Shown here: piece by piece, positions 1 to 9,029 of the stretch
How positions within the stretch are numbered: the stretch's first letter is position 1
Layout: each line of letters starts with the position of its first letter
Program-made: the position numbers and the translations under genes
Notes under the pieces: generated by a model
What the model was told of the DNA's origin: nothing
Database searches by the model: none
The model's input: the letters and a program-made list of their open reading frames with translations, nothing else
Source of the DNA: JANQPC01 sp039208375
GTDB taxonomy: Bacteria; Pseudomonadota; Alphaproteobacteria; Rhodobacterales; Rhodobacteraceae
NCBI GenBank assembly: GCA_039208375.1
Contig: JBCCRC010000014.1
Span: forward strand, 1 to 64,000
Direction: 5' to 3'
Length of the DNA: 64,000 nucleotides

Positions 1-377
1 CGCTCGTCCACAACTTGTCGCGTGGCATGCGCCAAAAGGTGGCGATCGCCTGCGCCTTCTTGCACGACCCGAAAGTGATCCTGTTCGATGAACCCCTGAC
101 GGGGCTCGATCCCCAAGGCATCCGCGGGATTCAACAAGCGATCCGTGATCGCGCGCGGGCGGGCGCAGCCATCATCATAAGCTCGCACCTTTTGAGCCTG
201 TTCGAGAATTTGTGCACGCATATCATGGTGCTGAACCTTGGCGAGTGCCGCCGGTTTGGCCCGATGGAAGACTTGCTGCGCGAGGTCGGCCATACGGACA
301 GCACATCCGCCCTTGAGGAAGTGTATTTCTCAATCACCCAAGCGCCCGACCAGACTTCAGCGAGTGCGGCAGTCTAA
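1..377 (+). CDS. ABC transporter ATP-binding protein, C-terminal fragment
   Basis: The gene enters from the left edge, so only about the last 125 residues are present. The visible part opens at the ABC signature (LSRGMRQK), followed by Walker B with the catalytic Glu (ILFDEP), a D-loop (GLDP) and the H-loop His (IIISSHLL). These form the C-terminal half of a nucleotide-binding domain; Walker A lies outside the window. The stop is at 375-377 and the next gene begins at once with a GTG/ATG, so the two are almost certainly translated together. It is inferred to energise the membrane protein encoded next. The substrate cannot be told. Confidence 0.9.
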   Translation, partial: LVHNLSRGMRQKVAIACAFLHDPKVILFDEPLTGLDPQGIRGIQQAIRDRARAGAAIIISSHLLSLFENLCTHIMVLNLGECRRFGPMEDLLREVGHTDSTSALEEVYFSITQAPDQTSASAAV

Positions 378-2009
378 GTGATGGATGCTGCCCTTACCCA
401 ACTTCTCATGTTGCGCTTGCGTGGCGGCCTGCGCCAGCGCTTGCTCCAGTTGGCAAGCGTGCGCGGCCTGCTTTTCTCACTCGCGTTCGGGGGGATCATT
501 TGGTTCCTGATCGTATCGAACAGTGCCTCGGGCACGGGCCTCTTCGGAACCGCGGCGCTGGATCGGGCGGCGCTTGGCGAGCAGATCATGACGTTCATGC
601 CGCTCAGCATGCTGGGACTATCCCTCCTGACCGTGGTGTTGACGACCGGCCCCACGTTCCATTTTTCGCCGAATGAGATCAATTTTCTCTTTACCGGGCC
701 GTTCCGCCGACGGGATCTGATCCTCTACAAATTCAGCGCCTATCTCGCCGGCGTCATCTTCAGTAGCGCGTTCGTCACGCTCATTGCACCGCCACAAATA
801 GGATCGCCCTTGTCTGTCTTTATCGCCACGATGCTGACGCTTGTGTTCGTTCAGTTGAACAGCGCCGTCATCAGTATGACAGGGCACGCGCTCGACGGCA
901 GTCGGTTCGCGAGGGTACGGTCGCCCGCCACTGTGTTCTTCTGCGCTCTTGCAGCAGCAACCGTGCTTTACGCCTGGGTCACGCCCGACCGTGGCATCAT
1001 CGACCTTCTGTCGGAGTTTCGCCACTCATGGATCGGCACCATAATCCTGATCCCCTACATCGTGTTTGCCGAGCTTTTCGTGGCGCCAACGCTTTCGGTA
1101 CTGGCTCTTTGGGCGCTTGTCGCCATCGCCATCAATGCGGCGCTGTTGTGGGCTGCGATCGAGCTTGATGCGCGCACGACCGACCGCTCCCTTGCTGAAA
1201 ACGCCCGGCTCAGCAACCGATGGGAGCGCATCAAGCAAGGTGGATCTTTCTGGGCGACGGAGCGGACCGAGGTGCGCTCGATCCATCGTGCCCCAACCCT
1301 CGGCGGTTTGGGGCCCATTGCCGCGCGGCAGGCGCTGAACGCATTGCGCAATTCGTTCAAGCTCATTCTGGTCTTTGTTGGTCTCGCCGCCTGTATCGCA
1401 CCGATTTCCGCTGCGCTCGGTGTACCTATCACGGACGCACAGACCTTGATGATTATATATATTTTCATCGCATTCATCCTACCACGCAATCTGGTCTGCG
1501 ACTTTCGCGGTGATCTGAGCCGGATGGAAATCTACAAGACCCTGCCCATCGCGCCCTGGCGCATTTGCGCAGGCCAGCTCGTGGTTCAGGTGCTTCTTGG
1601 CTATGTCATTGCTTTGACAATCATTGCGAGCGCACTTGCCTTTGAGGAGGGCGTCACGACACAAGTCGCACTGGTATTGGCGGCTTTTGCGCTCCCTTTG
1701 ACGCTTCTCATCTATGCAGTCGAGAACACGGTACATCTTCTCTTCCCGACAAAGCTCGTTGCGATGGGGCGGGCAGATTTCGAATTTCTTGGCCGCTCAA
1801 TTGTCGAATTTATCGCAAAAACGATTTTCGTTTTCGCTGCTATCGCGGCGTCAGGTGCCGTAGGCCTGGGTACATTCAATATGATAGGATCCACATTGGT
1901 CCTGCCTGGCTTGGCAAGCTGGCTAACACTGTTGTTGATCGGACTTTTGACATTGGTCGCACTGCAATGTGCTTTCCGACGCTTCGCCGTCGCAGAAACC
2001 ATCGACTAA
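378..2009 (+). CDS. ABC exporter membrane protein (putative ABC_export family)
   Basis: This is a 543-residue, very hydrophobic protein with roughly twelve predicted membrane segments and a central hydrophilic stretch (about residues 265-310). It starts with GTG directly after the stop of the ATPase gene, with ATG as the second codon. The layout and motifs such as FxFSPNEINFLFTGPFRRR near residue 100 match the large putative ABC exporter permeases that pair with a stand-alone ATPase, which is exactly its neighbour here. It probably forms the transmembrane part of an export or membrane-remodelling ABC system. The cargo is unknown. Confidence 0.75.
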   Translation: MMDAALTQLLMLRLRGGLRQRLLQLASVRGLLFSLAFGGIIWFLIVSNSASGTGLFGTAALDRAALGEQIMTFMPLSMLGLSLLTVVLTTGPTFHFSPNEINFLFTGPFRRRDLILYKFSAYLAGVIFSSAFVTLIAPPQIGSPLSVFIATMLTLVFVQLNSAVISMTGHALDGSRFARVRSPATVFFCALAAATVLYAWVTPDRGIIDLLSEFRHSWIGTIILIPYIVFAELFVAPTLSVLALWALVAIAINAALLWAAIELDARTTDRSLAENARLSNRWERIKQGGSFWATERTEVRSIHRAPTLGGLGPIAARQALNALRNSFKLILVFVGLAACIAPISAALGVPITDAQTLMIIYIFIAFILPRNLVCDFRGDLSRMEIYKTLPIAPWRICAGQLVVQVLLGYVIALTIIASALAFEEGVTTQVALVLAAFALPLTLLIYAVENTVHLLFPTKLVAMGRADFEFLGRSIVEFIAKTIFVFAAIAASGAVGLGTFNMIGSTLVLPGLASWLTLLLIGLLTLVALQCAFRRFAVAETID

Positions 2010-2638
2010 AGCCAAGAATAAAGAGCGCCTGCAGAGACGACACGGCGCAACTATGTGGTCTATCCTATCCATACGAATGGCGGGTGCGGGCTATAAGATC
2101 TGGAAGCATGGCGCACAGACATTGAAAGACGCTCAATCCAGAATTGCCGCCCACTTTAGTTCCATTCATGCAAAACACCGGATTGGTGACTGCAAACAGT
2201 ATAAGCAGTGCCAATCCATCCGGTACATCGCCGCATTCCTCGACCCACAAGAAGCTCGCAAAATCGCGAGTACGGCCCAAGGCCGTCGTCGATAAAGGAA
2301 ACTAGATGCTCCGGTGAGGCTCGCTGAGCTTGCGATTTGCTGCGGTTGCCTAGTCGAGCATAAGGCGAACTAGGAGTATGCGGATTATGCTAATTATTGG
2401 TTTCACTTGAGGAAGGTCCGCTTGGCATCCTAAGCTTGAATTGGTTCGCCGAAAACACGGTGGTGCTCTTTTCAGGTAAAGAGTGGGTTGTGAGGGTCTT
2501 CCTTCGATCATCTGGCGGATCGGACGATGCCTTTGGCGACACTTGGGCCCTAGTTTGCACGAAAGGCCGATCAAACGGCCCAAGCGACCCACTCGGGGCC
2601 AGCGCCTTAAGTTCTTCTTCCCTGGATGGCAGAAAATT
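2010..2638. other. Intergenic region without recognisable genes
   Basis: About 630 bases lie between the exporter permease and the terminator of the sugar-type ABC operon. Several short open frames exist on both strands, but none has a recognisable domain, a good ribosome binding site or conserved-looking composition. It may be degenerate sequence; nothing specific can be supported. Confidence 0.5.
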
Positions 2639-2665
2639 GGGCCGCGCGATAAACGCGCGCAGCCC
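2639..2665 (-). terminator. Rho-independent terminator of the carbohydrate ABC operon
   Basis: Read on the minus strand this is a 10-bp stem (GGGCTGCGCG paired with CGCGCGGCCC, with one G-U wobble), a 7-nt loop, then AATTTTC. It lies 14 bases past the stop codon of the binding-protein gene, which is the last gene of the minus-strand operon. Confidence 0.75.
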
Positions 2666-2678
2666 AAACCGACAATGT

Positions 2679-3920
2679 TCAATTCATGCCCAGCTGAGCG
2701 CGAACCGTATCAGCAAGCTCGTTAACGGTTGCCTCGACGTCTGCACCTTCGGAGAGCTCGACGAGCGCGGCACCGATCAGGTCCGTCACAGCGACGCCTT
2801 CCGCCCCTGGAAAGGCGTACCAAGGCCCTGCATGGTCAGCGACTTGGACATGGCCAACAAGCGCGTTCGGGTTCGACGCATAATAGGCGCCAAGATAGCT
2901 CTCATCGTCCAAGACTATCTTATTTGCTGGCGCATAGCCGGTATTCTCGACGATGATCCTCTGCCCTTCAGGGCCAGTTACGAAGGACAGATATTCCCAC
3001 GCCGCGGCTTGCAGCTCAGGATCATCAGTCATGATGACGATTGCGGACCCACCCGTCGGGAAATAGACGTTTTCTTCGGCCACGACAGGTGTTGGTTTCA
3101 CGACCAACTCGAAGTTGCCCGCCGAACCTTCCTCAAAACGTTTCAAGAGCGAGGAAGACTCAAAGAACATGCCCAAAGTCCCGGCTGGAAACGCTTGCCG
3201 TGCATCATCCTGGCCCCAGGATGGCATGCCGCCTTCGGTCATGAAACGGTTGTACAAGCTGGCGGCCATCAGTCCGGCTTCGCTGTCAAAAGTAACGTCG
3301 GTTTCGTCTACATTCAGAGGGCGTCCGCCGTGCGATCCAAGGAGTGACTGGAAGCGCCAGTCGTGACGGCCAATCCAAACGCCCTCAATATTGTCACCGA
3401 GCGCGTCAATCTCAGCAGCCAGTTCGATGATGCCATCGAAATCTGTTGGAAAATCATCCATCGATCCACCTGCCTGCTCGACAAGGTCAGGGTTCACATA
3501 AAGAACCATGGTCGAGGCGGATGTCGCGAGGGCGTGTTGTGCGCCCTCATACTGGCCAAGAGAGAGAAGCGCATCGGTGTAGCCTGCGGCTTCCGTGTCT
3601 TCTGGTAGAAAGTCGTCAAGTGGATAGATCACACCGCGATCCTCCAAGATGCGCCAGCGGTTTAAACCAACATAGGCGACGTCGGGTGCCGTGCCCGCTA
3701 CATTCTCGCGCAGCAGACGCTGTACACCTTCGGCGTAGCTCTCTGCCGGCCCATCGATGACAATCGTAATGTCTGGATGGGTCGCCATGAAGGCTTCCGC
3801 CAACTGCTCTTGTGTATCTGCCCAAATCGTTGGGATCGCGTAGTGAACGCGGAGTTCAGTTTGAGCTGCTGCCATCGACGCTGTGAGCGCCAAACCAGCA
3901 GACAAAAGTACGTGTTTCAT
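2679..3920 (-). CDS. Extracellular solute-binding protein, carbohydrate ABC transporter (UgpB-like)
   Basis: Periplasmic binding protein of the family 1 type, 413 residues. The start chosen is the ATG at 3920, because it gives a classic signal peptide (MKHVLLSAGLALTASMAAAQ) and has GGAG nine bases upstream; an in-frame extension of 23 residues is not convincing. The mature protein begins TELRVHY and contains the usual fold landmarks. It would capture a sugar, sugar alcohol or glycerol phosphate and deliver it to the two permeases encoded just upstream. It is the last gene of the operon, after a 65-base gap, whereas the others overlap. UgpB-like is a family-level call and the ligand is not known. 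Confidence 0.85.
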   Translation of the reverse strand: MKHVLLSAGLALTASMAAAQTELRVHYAIPTIWADTQEQLAEAFMATHPDITIVIDGPAESYAEGVQRLLRENVAGTAPDVAYVGLNRWRILEDRGVIYPLDDFLPEDTEAAGYTDALLSLGQYEGAQHALATSASTMVLYVNPDLVEQAGGSMDDFPTDFDGIIELAAEIDALGDNIEGVWIGRHDWRFQSLLGSHGGRPLNVDETDVTFDSEAGLMAASLYNRFMTEGGMPSWGQDDARQAFPAGTLGMFFESSSLLKRFEEGSAGNFELVVKPTPVVAEENVYFPTGGSAIVIMTDDPELQAAAWEYLSFVTGPEGQRIIVENTGYAPANKIVLDDESYLGAYYASNPNALVGHVQVADHAGPWYAFPGAEGVAVTDLIGAALVELSEGADVEATVNELADTVRAQLGMN

Positions 3921-3985
3921 CGGGATCTCCGTTGGATTGAAGCGTTCGAGATAATTGGAGGAGTTTGGTTTTGTGCTGCTCTTCC

Positions 3986-4804
3986 TCATCCTTTGATCCC
4001 GGTATTGGCGAGGCCATGCATGAAGCGCTTTTGCGCGAGCAAGAAGCCAATCACCAAAGGGGCTGTGATCAGTGTTGCGCCAGCCATGAGCGGGCCGATA
4101 TCGTCCCCGCTTTCTTCATCTCGGAAGAACAGGATGCCGCGTGGCGGGGTGGCGAGATTGGGGTCAGTGGTTGCGATCAAAGGCCAGAACAGGTCGTTCC
4201 AATGCGCTGTGACCGAGAAGATCGAAAAGGCGATTACCGTGGGCAATCCGAGCGGGAACGCAACGCGCCAGGCTATCCCCATTTCCGACATCCCATCGAC
4301 ACGGGCTGCATCGATCAACTCATCAGGAATGCGCGCAAACGCTTGGCGCAGAAGGAACAGACCGAAGGCAGACGCGACGAAGGGCAGGATCAACCCTGTA
4401 TAGGTGTTCAGCAGCCGAAGCTCGGCAAAGCCGATGAAGATCGGAATGGCTGTAACATGAAACGGCACCAATAGCGCCGCGACGATTCCCGCAAACATCA
4501 CTTCGCGACCCAGGAAATCGCGATGCGCAAGGGCATAGGCAGCCGGCACGGTCACTAGAAGTTGCAGGACAAGGATGCCACTCGTGACCACGAAGCCATT
4601 GAACAAGTAGAGCGGGATGTCAGTCTCTGAGATCGCGTGCCAGTAGTTTTGCAAGGTTGGCGCTTGCGGAAACAGCCTGACATCGGTGGTGAACACCTCG
4701 CCATGCGGTTTCAGCGACACTGACACCATCCAAACAAAAGGAAGCAGGATCATTACAGCGCCCATGGCAACGAGGCCGAGGGACACGATGCAGGAGGGTT
4801 TCAT
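3986..4804 (-). CDS. Carbohydrate ABC transporter permease (UgpE/MalG-like)
   Basis: A 272-residue inner-membrane protein with about six hydrophobic segments and the EAA-type cytoplasmic loop that docks on the ATPase (around DELIDAARVDGMSEMGIAWRVAFP). It ends near the usual C-terminus of MalG-type permeases (GLANTGIKG). The start overlaps the stop of the preceding permease gene by 4 bases, indicating translational coupling. Together with the other permease it would form the heterodimeric channel of the importer. Confidence 0.9.
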   Translation of the reverse strand: MKPSCIVSLGLVAMGAVMILLPFVWMVSVSLKPHGEVFTTDVRLFPQAPTLQNYWHAISETDIPLYLFNGFVVTSGILVLQLLVTVPAAYALAHRDFLGREVMFAGIVAALLVPFHVTAIPIFIGFAELRLLNTYTGLILPFVASAFGLFLLRQAFARIPDELIDAARVDGMSEMGIAWRVAFPLGLPTVIAFSIFSVTAHWNDLFWPLIATTDPNLATPPRGILFFRDEESGDDIGPLMAGATLITAPLVIGFLLAQKRFMHGLANTGIKG

Positions 4805-5685
4805 CGGTAGTGAACCCGCCGCTCAATCAAGACGAGCTGTATCGCGGTGATCAGCAAGAGCGCAAAGAAGAAGACGACCGTGATCGCGCTGGCATATCCG
4901 GCTTTGAAGTAGACGAACCCTTCGCGGTAGAGCGCATAGACGATTGTGTCTGAGGCGAAGGCGGGACCGCCTTCCGTCATTGTCGCGACCGTTTCAAACA
5001 CGCGAAACGCGCTGGCGGCGGTGACGATCAGAACAAAGAGCGTTGTTGGACCGAGCATCGGCCAGGTCACAAGCCAGAACCTTGACCATCCGCCCTCTGC
5101 CCCGTCGACCTCGGATGCGTCGTAGAGCGTGTCAGAAATGGATGCCAACCCGGCCAGAAACAGCACCATGTTGTATCCGACGCTTTGCCAGACACCGATT
5201 ACCGCGAGGGAATACAGCACAATGTCTCGGTCGCTTAGCCATTGCTGTGTTGGAAGCCCGAGCGCACTCGCCCAAGTGTTGAAGAGGCCCAAAGACGGAT
5301 GCATCAGCATCTGCCAACTGACCGCCATGGCGACCAAGGTTGCTGCAACGGGCAGGAAGTACACGGCCCTCATGACATTGGAAATGCGCGGCAAGCTCTT
5401 GGCGAGACTATGGAGCCCAATCGCGACGAGAAGCCCCAAGCCGACTGAGGCCGGAATGACGATACCCGCATAGATCAGGGTGTTGATGATGGCGTTGCGG
5501 CCAAGCCGCGACCCGAATAGGTCGCCGAAATTCTCAAGGCCGACCCATTTCGCGGTTGTGGCCCCGAATTGATAGTCCGTGAAGGCCAGGATGAAGACAA
5601 CACCGACCGGCAGAAAGATAAAGAGCACCACTGCGATCGCCGCAGGCCCCACAAGGACGAGATCTGTGATCCAGCGCCGCGTCAT
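4801..5685 (-). CDS. Carbohydrate ABC transporter permease (UgpA/MalF-like)
   Basis: A 294-residue inner-membrane protein with about six membrane segments and the EAA loop (around YDASEVDGAEGGWSRFWLVTWP). It matches the MalF/UgpA-type partner of the neighbouring permease. It overlaps both neighbouring genes by 4 bases (ATGA), so the ATPase and the two permeases are a tightly coupled translational unit. Confidence 0.9.
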   Translation of the reverse strand: MTRRWITDLVLVGPAAIAVVLFIFLPVGVVFILAFTDYQFGATTAKWVGLENFGDLFGSRLGRNAIINTLIYAGIVIPASVGLGLLVAIGLHSLAKSLPRISNVMRAVYFLPVAATLVAMAVSWQMLMHPSLGLFNTWASALGLPTQQWLSDRDIVLYSLAVIGVWQSVGYNMVLFLAGLASISDTLYDASEVDGAEGGWSRFWLVTWPMLGPTTLFVLIVTAASAFRVFETVATMTEGGPAFASDTIVYALYREGFVYFKAGYASAITVVFFFALLLITAIQLVLIERRVHYR

Positions 5686-6758
5686 CGGGCAATCTCTTGC
5701 CTTTGTCCGTGTCGGTCAAAGCCATGCAATGCAGTTTCAAGGGCATTAAGACGGACGCAGGAGCCAAGCGACGGTGTGGCGTAGTCGCCCCGAACGACGG
5801 AACTCAGCGCCAACCCAGACGGTCCCCGCAGCTTCAAAATCGTCTCTTCACCGTGGAAGGTGACACGCTCAACCTTGGCAGGCAGACCTTCGTCACTGAT
5901 AAAAAGATCCTCGGGCCGAACGCCCAGAGATAGGCCCGCGCCGGAGGCATGGAGCCTCTCGCCTGCTCCTGCCGGCAGGATGTTCATGCGATGTTGTCCG
6001 ATGAAGGTCGCGATTTCCTGCGTTGCAGGGCGATTGAAGATTTCAACTGGCGTCCCCAGTTGCACAATCTTCCCTTCGATCATCACCGCGATCCGATCTG
6101 CCATGGACAGCGCATCGGATTGATCGTGGGTCACGAGCAGGAAGGGATAGCCTGTCCGATCATGAAGCGCCTTGATTTCTTCGCGTGTTTCGGCGCGAAG
6201 CTGCGTATCGAGATTGGACAGCGGCTCATCCAGCAAAAATGCTGAGGGGTCGCGCACCAAGGCGCGGGCCAAAGCAACCCGCTGTTGCTGTCCGCCTGAG
6301 AGCTGCCCAGGCTTGCGATCAAGTAGCTCACTTAAGCGCAATAGGTCAGCCATTCGGCCGACTGCCTCCGCGATCTCCGCTGCCATATTCTTTACGCCAG
6401 GGGAGATAAGAGAGGCGCCGGGCAAGCGTTGCCACGCCGAGAGGCGCCGTAATCGGAGTGGCATGGCGATGTTCTGTGCCACCGTAAGATGCGGGTAGAG
6501 CGCATAGGACTGGAACATCAATGCGATGTTGCGGGCCGACGCCGATGAGGCGGTCACATCTTGGCCAGAGAGTTGTACCGTTCCTTTATCGGGCGTCTCG
6601 AGGCCCGCGAATAATCGCAACGTGGTGGACTTCCCGCAGCCCGATGCGCCAAGAAGCGCCACAAACTCCCCTTCACGCAATTCGAGACTTAGATTGTCAA
6701 CAGCGGTCGCGTCACCAAACCATTTGCTGACGCCCTCAAGAGCCAGAACACCACTCAT
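5682..6758 (-). CDS. Carbohydrate ABC transporter ATP-binding protein (UgpC/MalK-like)
   Basis: A 358-residue ATPase with Walker A (GASGCGKST, residues 36-44), the signature LSGGQQQR, Walker B FLLDEPLSNLD, an H-loop (LLVTHDQ) and a C-terminal MalK-type TOBE region (LGVRPEDL). The helical subdomain carries a longer linker than usual between the Q-loop (FQSYALYPH) and the signature, about 20 extra residues (AWQRLPGASLISPGVKNM). It powers the importer made by the neighbouring permeases. It overlaps the genes on both sides by 4 bases. Confidence 0.92.
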   Translation of the reverse strand: MSGVLALEGVSKWFGDATAVDNLSLELREGEFVALLGASGCGKSTTLRLFAGLETPDKGTVQLSGQDVTASSASARNIALMFQSYALYPHLTVAQNIAMPLRLRRLSAWQRLPGASLISPGVKNMAAEIAEAVGRMADLLRLSELLDRKPGQLSGGQQQRVALARALVRDPSAFLLDEPLSNLDTQLRAETREEIKALHDRTGYPFLLVTHDQSDALSMADRIAVMIEGKIVQLGTPVEIFNRPATQEIATFIGQHRMNILPAGAGERLHASGAGLSLGVRPEDLFISDEGLPAKVERVTFHGEETILKLRGPSGLALSSVVRGDYATPSLGSCVRLNALETALHGFDRHGQRQEIAR

Positions 6759-7429
6759 ACGCAGGCGCCCCCGCGTAGATCGCTGTTCTTGGTGGGCTCT
6801 GCGCGCGTGCTGGCTAGGACCAAGGCGTCTAGGACGGCGCGCACAGCCGCGCCAGCACTCTCGACGTGGTTCACGCCGTCGATCTTGGCCGCACCTTCGA
6901 GCCCGATCACCGGTTTGGAAAAGTGTAGTCCGTAGGCGACTTCACTCAGAGTTCCATAGGACCCGCCAATGGCAACCAGAACCCTAGCCGCCTTCGCAAT
7001 GATCATGTTGCGCGCTTCGCCGAGACCAGTTGGAAGCGGTACGCTCACAAAGTCATTTGCTTCGCTTGCTGTGCTTCCCGGCAAAATGCCGATAATCATT
7101 CCACCAGCGTTGCGGCAACCGCGTGAGGCCGCCTCCATAACCCCAGACTTTCCGCCGCAGATTAAAGTGATACCGTATTGGCCTAAGGAATACCCAATCT
7201 GTTCAGCGGCGCTGATCTGTGCTGGCGTAGCGTCTCGCGGGCCGATGAGGCCGACAACAACACCTCTCAGCTGACCAGTACTTCCCAGTTGTTGGAACGT
7301 TTCTTCCAAAGAAACCGGCAACCCGACATTACTTCCTGGGCCAAGGCGCCATCGCGCGGCATCAAGCTCGAAACCGTTGATCTCAATCTTCCCGTCATCG
7401 CGTTTGGCTAAGGAAACACTTATTGTCAT
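6755..7429 (-). CDS. LOG/SLOG-family Rossmann-fold nucleotide-binding protein (TIGR00725-like)
   Basis: A 224-residue protein with the hallmarks of the LOG-like Rossmann family: a glycine-rich nucleotide-binding motif (LICGGKSGVMEAASRG) and the GGSYGTLSE motif that in relatives binds the phosphate of a nucleotide. Some relatives are cytokinin-type phosphoribohydrolases, others are of unknown role and were misnamed lysine decarboxylases. It is the first gene of the importer operon and overlaps the ATPase gene by 4 bases, so it is co-translated with the transporter. A link to metabolism or sensing of the imported compound is inference. Confidence 0.75.
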   Translation of the reverse strand: MTISVSLAKRDDGKIEINGFELDAARWRLGPGSNVGLPVSLEETFQQLGSTGQLRGVVVGLIGPRDATPAQISAAEQIGYSLGQYGITLICGGKSGVMEAASRGCRNAGGMIIGILPGSTASEANDFVSVPLPTGLGEARNMIIAKAARVLVAIGGSYGTLSEVAYGLHFSKPVIGLEGAAKIDGVNHVESAGAAVRAVLDALVLASTRAEPTKNSDLRGGACV

Positions 7430-7469
7430 CAGCTGCCGACTCTGTAAGATAAGTTACATATGGTAGAAA

Positions 7470-7489
7470 TATGACACAGAATTATGACA
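7470..7489. promoter_or_regulatory. Direct repeat TATGACA between divergent ABC operon and DeoR gene
   Basis: TATGACA occurs at 7470-7476 and again at 7483-7489, in the only 54 bases that separate the divergent starts at 7429 and 7484. The second copy contains the start codon of the regulator gene. Such a position would allow the DeoR-type protein to control both directions, but the site is inferred only from repetition. Confidence 0.3.
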
Positions 7490-8206
7490 ATCCAAGATAG
7501 AAACCTTACACTCACTGAGCGGCAAACAAACATCTTGGAAACGGTCGAACAGAGCGGGTTTGCCACGATCGAGGCGTTGGCCGAACGATTTAGTGTCTCC
7601 GCGCAAACCGTCCGTAGAGACATAATCGCGCTTGCCGATGCTGGGCGTTTGCAGAGATTTCACGGCGGTGCCGGTCCAGTGGAACAGGCAGAAGCAGCTC
7701 GACTTGATTACAGCGCAAAGCGGAACATCGCGCGACCTGAAAAGCAGGCTGTTGGGCGACGCGCTGCCAAACTCGTTCCAGACGGCGCCACACTCTACCT
7801 TGATGTCGGGACGACGATTGAGGCCTGCGCGGTTGAGTTGGCAAAACGGCCAGGCTTCACAGTTTTCACTAACTCAATGCCCGCAGCGATGAAGTTCGAC
7901 CCTGCCTACCATCAGATCCATTTGCTCGGTGGTCGTATGGCAGGCCGGGATGGGTCTCTTGTCGGCACAGAAGTCGTTGACCGGCTTCGAAACGTGAGTT
8001 TGGATTATGCTCTCGTTGCGTGCTCCGCGATCGACAATGAGGAGCGCGTGATGGATTTTGATCTCGACAAGATCGCAATCAAACAAACGGCCCTTCAGTC
8101 AGCACACCGGTCCTTACTTTTAGCGACTAGGAGCAAGTTTAACAGAACCGCTCTCGCAGTGGTCGCTCCAGTCGAGGACTTCCATCAGATCATCTCCGAA
8201 CGCTAA
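7484..8206 (+). CDS. DeoR/GlpR-family transcriptional regulator
   Basis: A 240-residue regulator. The N-terminus is a DeoR-type winged helix (LTERQTNILETVEQSG, then SVSAQTVRRDIIALADAGRLQRFHGG). The C-terminal part is the sugar-phosphate-isomerase-like sensor domain (LYLDVGTTIEACAVEL, TNSMPAAM, LLGGRMAGRDGSLVG). Members usually repress carbohydrate or glycerol-phosphate genes and are released by a phosphorylated metabolite. It is divergent from the importer operon with 54 bases between, so it most likely controls that operon and itself. The true effector is not visible. Confidence 0.88.
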   Translation: MTIQDRNLTLTERQTNILETVEQSGFATIEALAERFSVSAQTVRRDIIALADAGRLQRFHGGAGPVEQAEAARLDYSAKRNIARPEKQAVGRRAAKLVPDGATLYLDVGTTIEACAVELAKRPGFTVFTNSMPAAMKFDPAYHQIHLLGGRMAGRDGSLVGTEVVDRLRNVSLDYALVACSAIDNEERVMDFDLDKIAIKQTALQSAHRSLLLATRSKFNRTALAVVAPVEDFHQIISER

Positions 8207-8519
8207 CCCTGAATCTGCTTGAAGCCTCCGGGTCTTGGGGCTCGGTGCAGACATCGGATGCGTTGCAACATCCAAACCTCGGGGCGTCCAGACAACTGTC
8301 TCTCTTGGCCCTTAGCTGCCGTCCAGCCACCGCATTCTTTGCTACGGGGCGGTGCGCGAAAGCCGCCGTACGCCGCAGAGGTTAATTTTTGGCGGTGAGC
8401 AAGGTCGGAAGCGCAGGAGCAAGCTGAAACTGCCCGTTGTCACTGCAACGAATTCTTCGAACGTAAACATTGCACAAAACGATCGACTAGTGCTTCGCAC
8501 GTCCACGCCAATTCAATCC
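8207..8519. other. Intergenic region without recognisable genes
   Basis: About 310 bases follow the DeoR gene. No convincing open frame, RNA gene or repeat was seen. The right end leads into the MerR-type promoter at 8520. Confidence 0.5.
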
Positions 8520-8550
8520 TTGCTTTGAACCACGGTTCATAGCGTAGAAA
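8520..8550 (+). promoter_or_regulatory. MerR-type promoter with 19-bp spacer and central dyad
   Basis: A -35-like TTGCTT (8520-8525) and a -10-like TAGAAA (8545-8550) are separated by exactly 19 bases. The spacer contains the perfect dyad TGAACC-AC-GGTTCA (8526-8539). An overlong 19-20 bp spacer holding a dyad is the known signature of promoters controlled by MerR-family regulators, and a MerR-family gene lies about 480 bases downstream. The hexamers themselves are only moderate matches. Confidence 0.55.
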
Positions 8551-8575
8551 CGGGCGCGTCAAACTGGAGGTACTA

Positions 8576-8935
8576 ATGGGGATCGCTTCGCCCGAGATTT
8601 TCTGCACCCTGACAAAACCTGAATTGCGCCAGCGAAAGCTGGAGGTCCACGAAGACTTGGGTCCACACCTCCTGGCTTCCTCTTACGCAGACGGTGTGTC
8701 AGAGTTGGTCTTCGCTAGGCCTGCGGTTTCGCGTGTTCAACTTGAGCACCTGATCACGCTGGAGCAAACCTGCTGTCCGTTCTTCACTTTCGACCTGCGA
8801 CGAGCCAATAAGACGTTCACGCTGATCGTTTCAGGGCCAAAGGGAAGCGAAGACTTTGTTCGCGACCTTTTTTCGTCCGAGCCGTCTGTATCTTGCGGAT
8901 CTTCCAGGCAACCCTCGGAAAAAAGTCGCTGTTAG
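8576..8935 (+). CDS. Conserved hypothetical protein with CC-P-F-F motif, MerR-operon partner
   Basis: A 119-residue soluble protein with a good ribosome binding site (TGGAGG seven bases before ATG). The clearest motif is LEQTCCPFFTF around residues 62-72, with a vicinal Cys pair at 66-67; more Cys residues lie at 10 and in the tail. A similar short protein with a conserved CCPF motif often accompanies MerR-type metal regulators in proteobacteria, and here it is first in an operon with one. Binding of a thiophilic metal or metalloid is inference. No enzyme motif was recognised. Confidence 0.65.
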   Translation: MGIASPEIFCTLTKPELRQRKLEVHEDLGPHLLASSYADGVSELVFARPAVSRVQLEHLITLEQTCCPFFTFDLRRANKTFTLIVSGPKGSEDFVRDLFSSEPSVSCGSSRQPSEKSRC

Positions 8936-9029
8936 CACTCTCGCCCGCCCAAATATGCCTGCCCCTTTGAGAAAGGTTCAGAACTTCTGCAAGCTGGCAG
9001 GAAAAGACGATCTTCAGACAGTAAGAACG

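Noticed and set aside
2397..3347. Long plus-strand open frame opposite the solute-binding protein gene
   Set aside because: It is antisense to a clear binding protein with signal peptide and operon context and shows no domain of its own.
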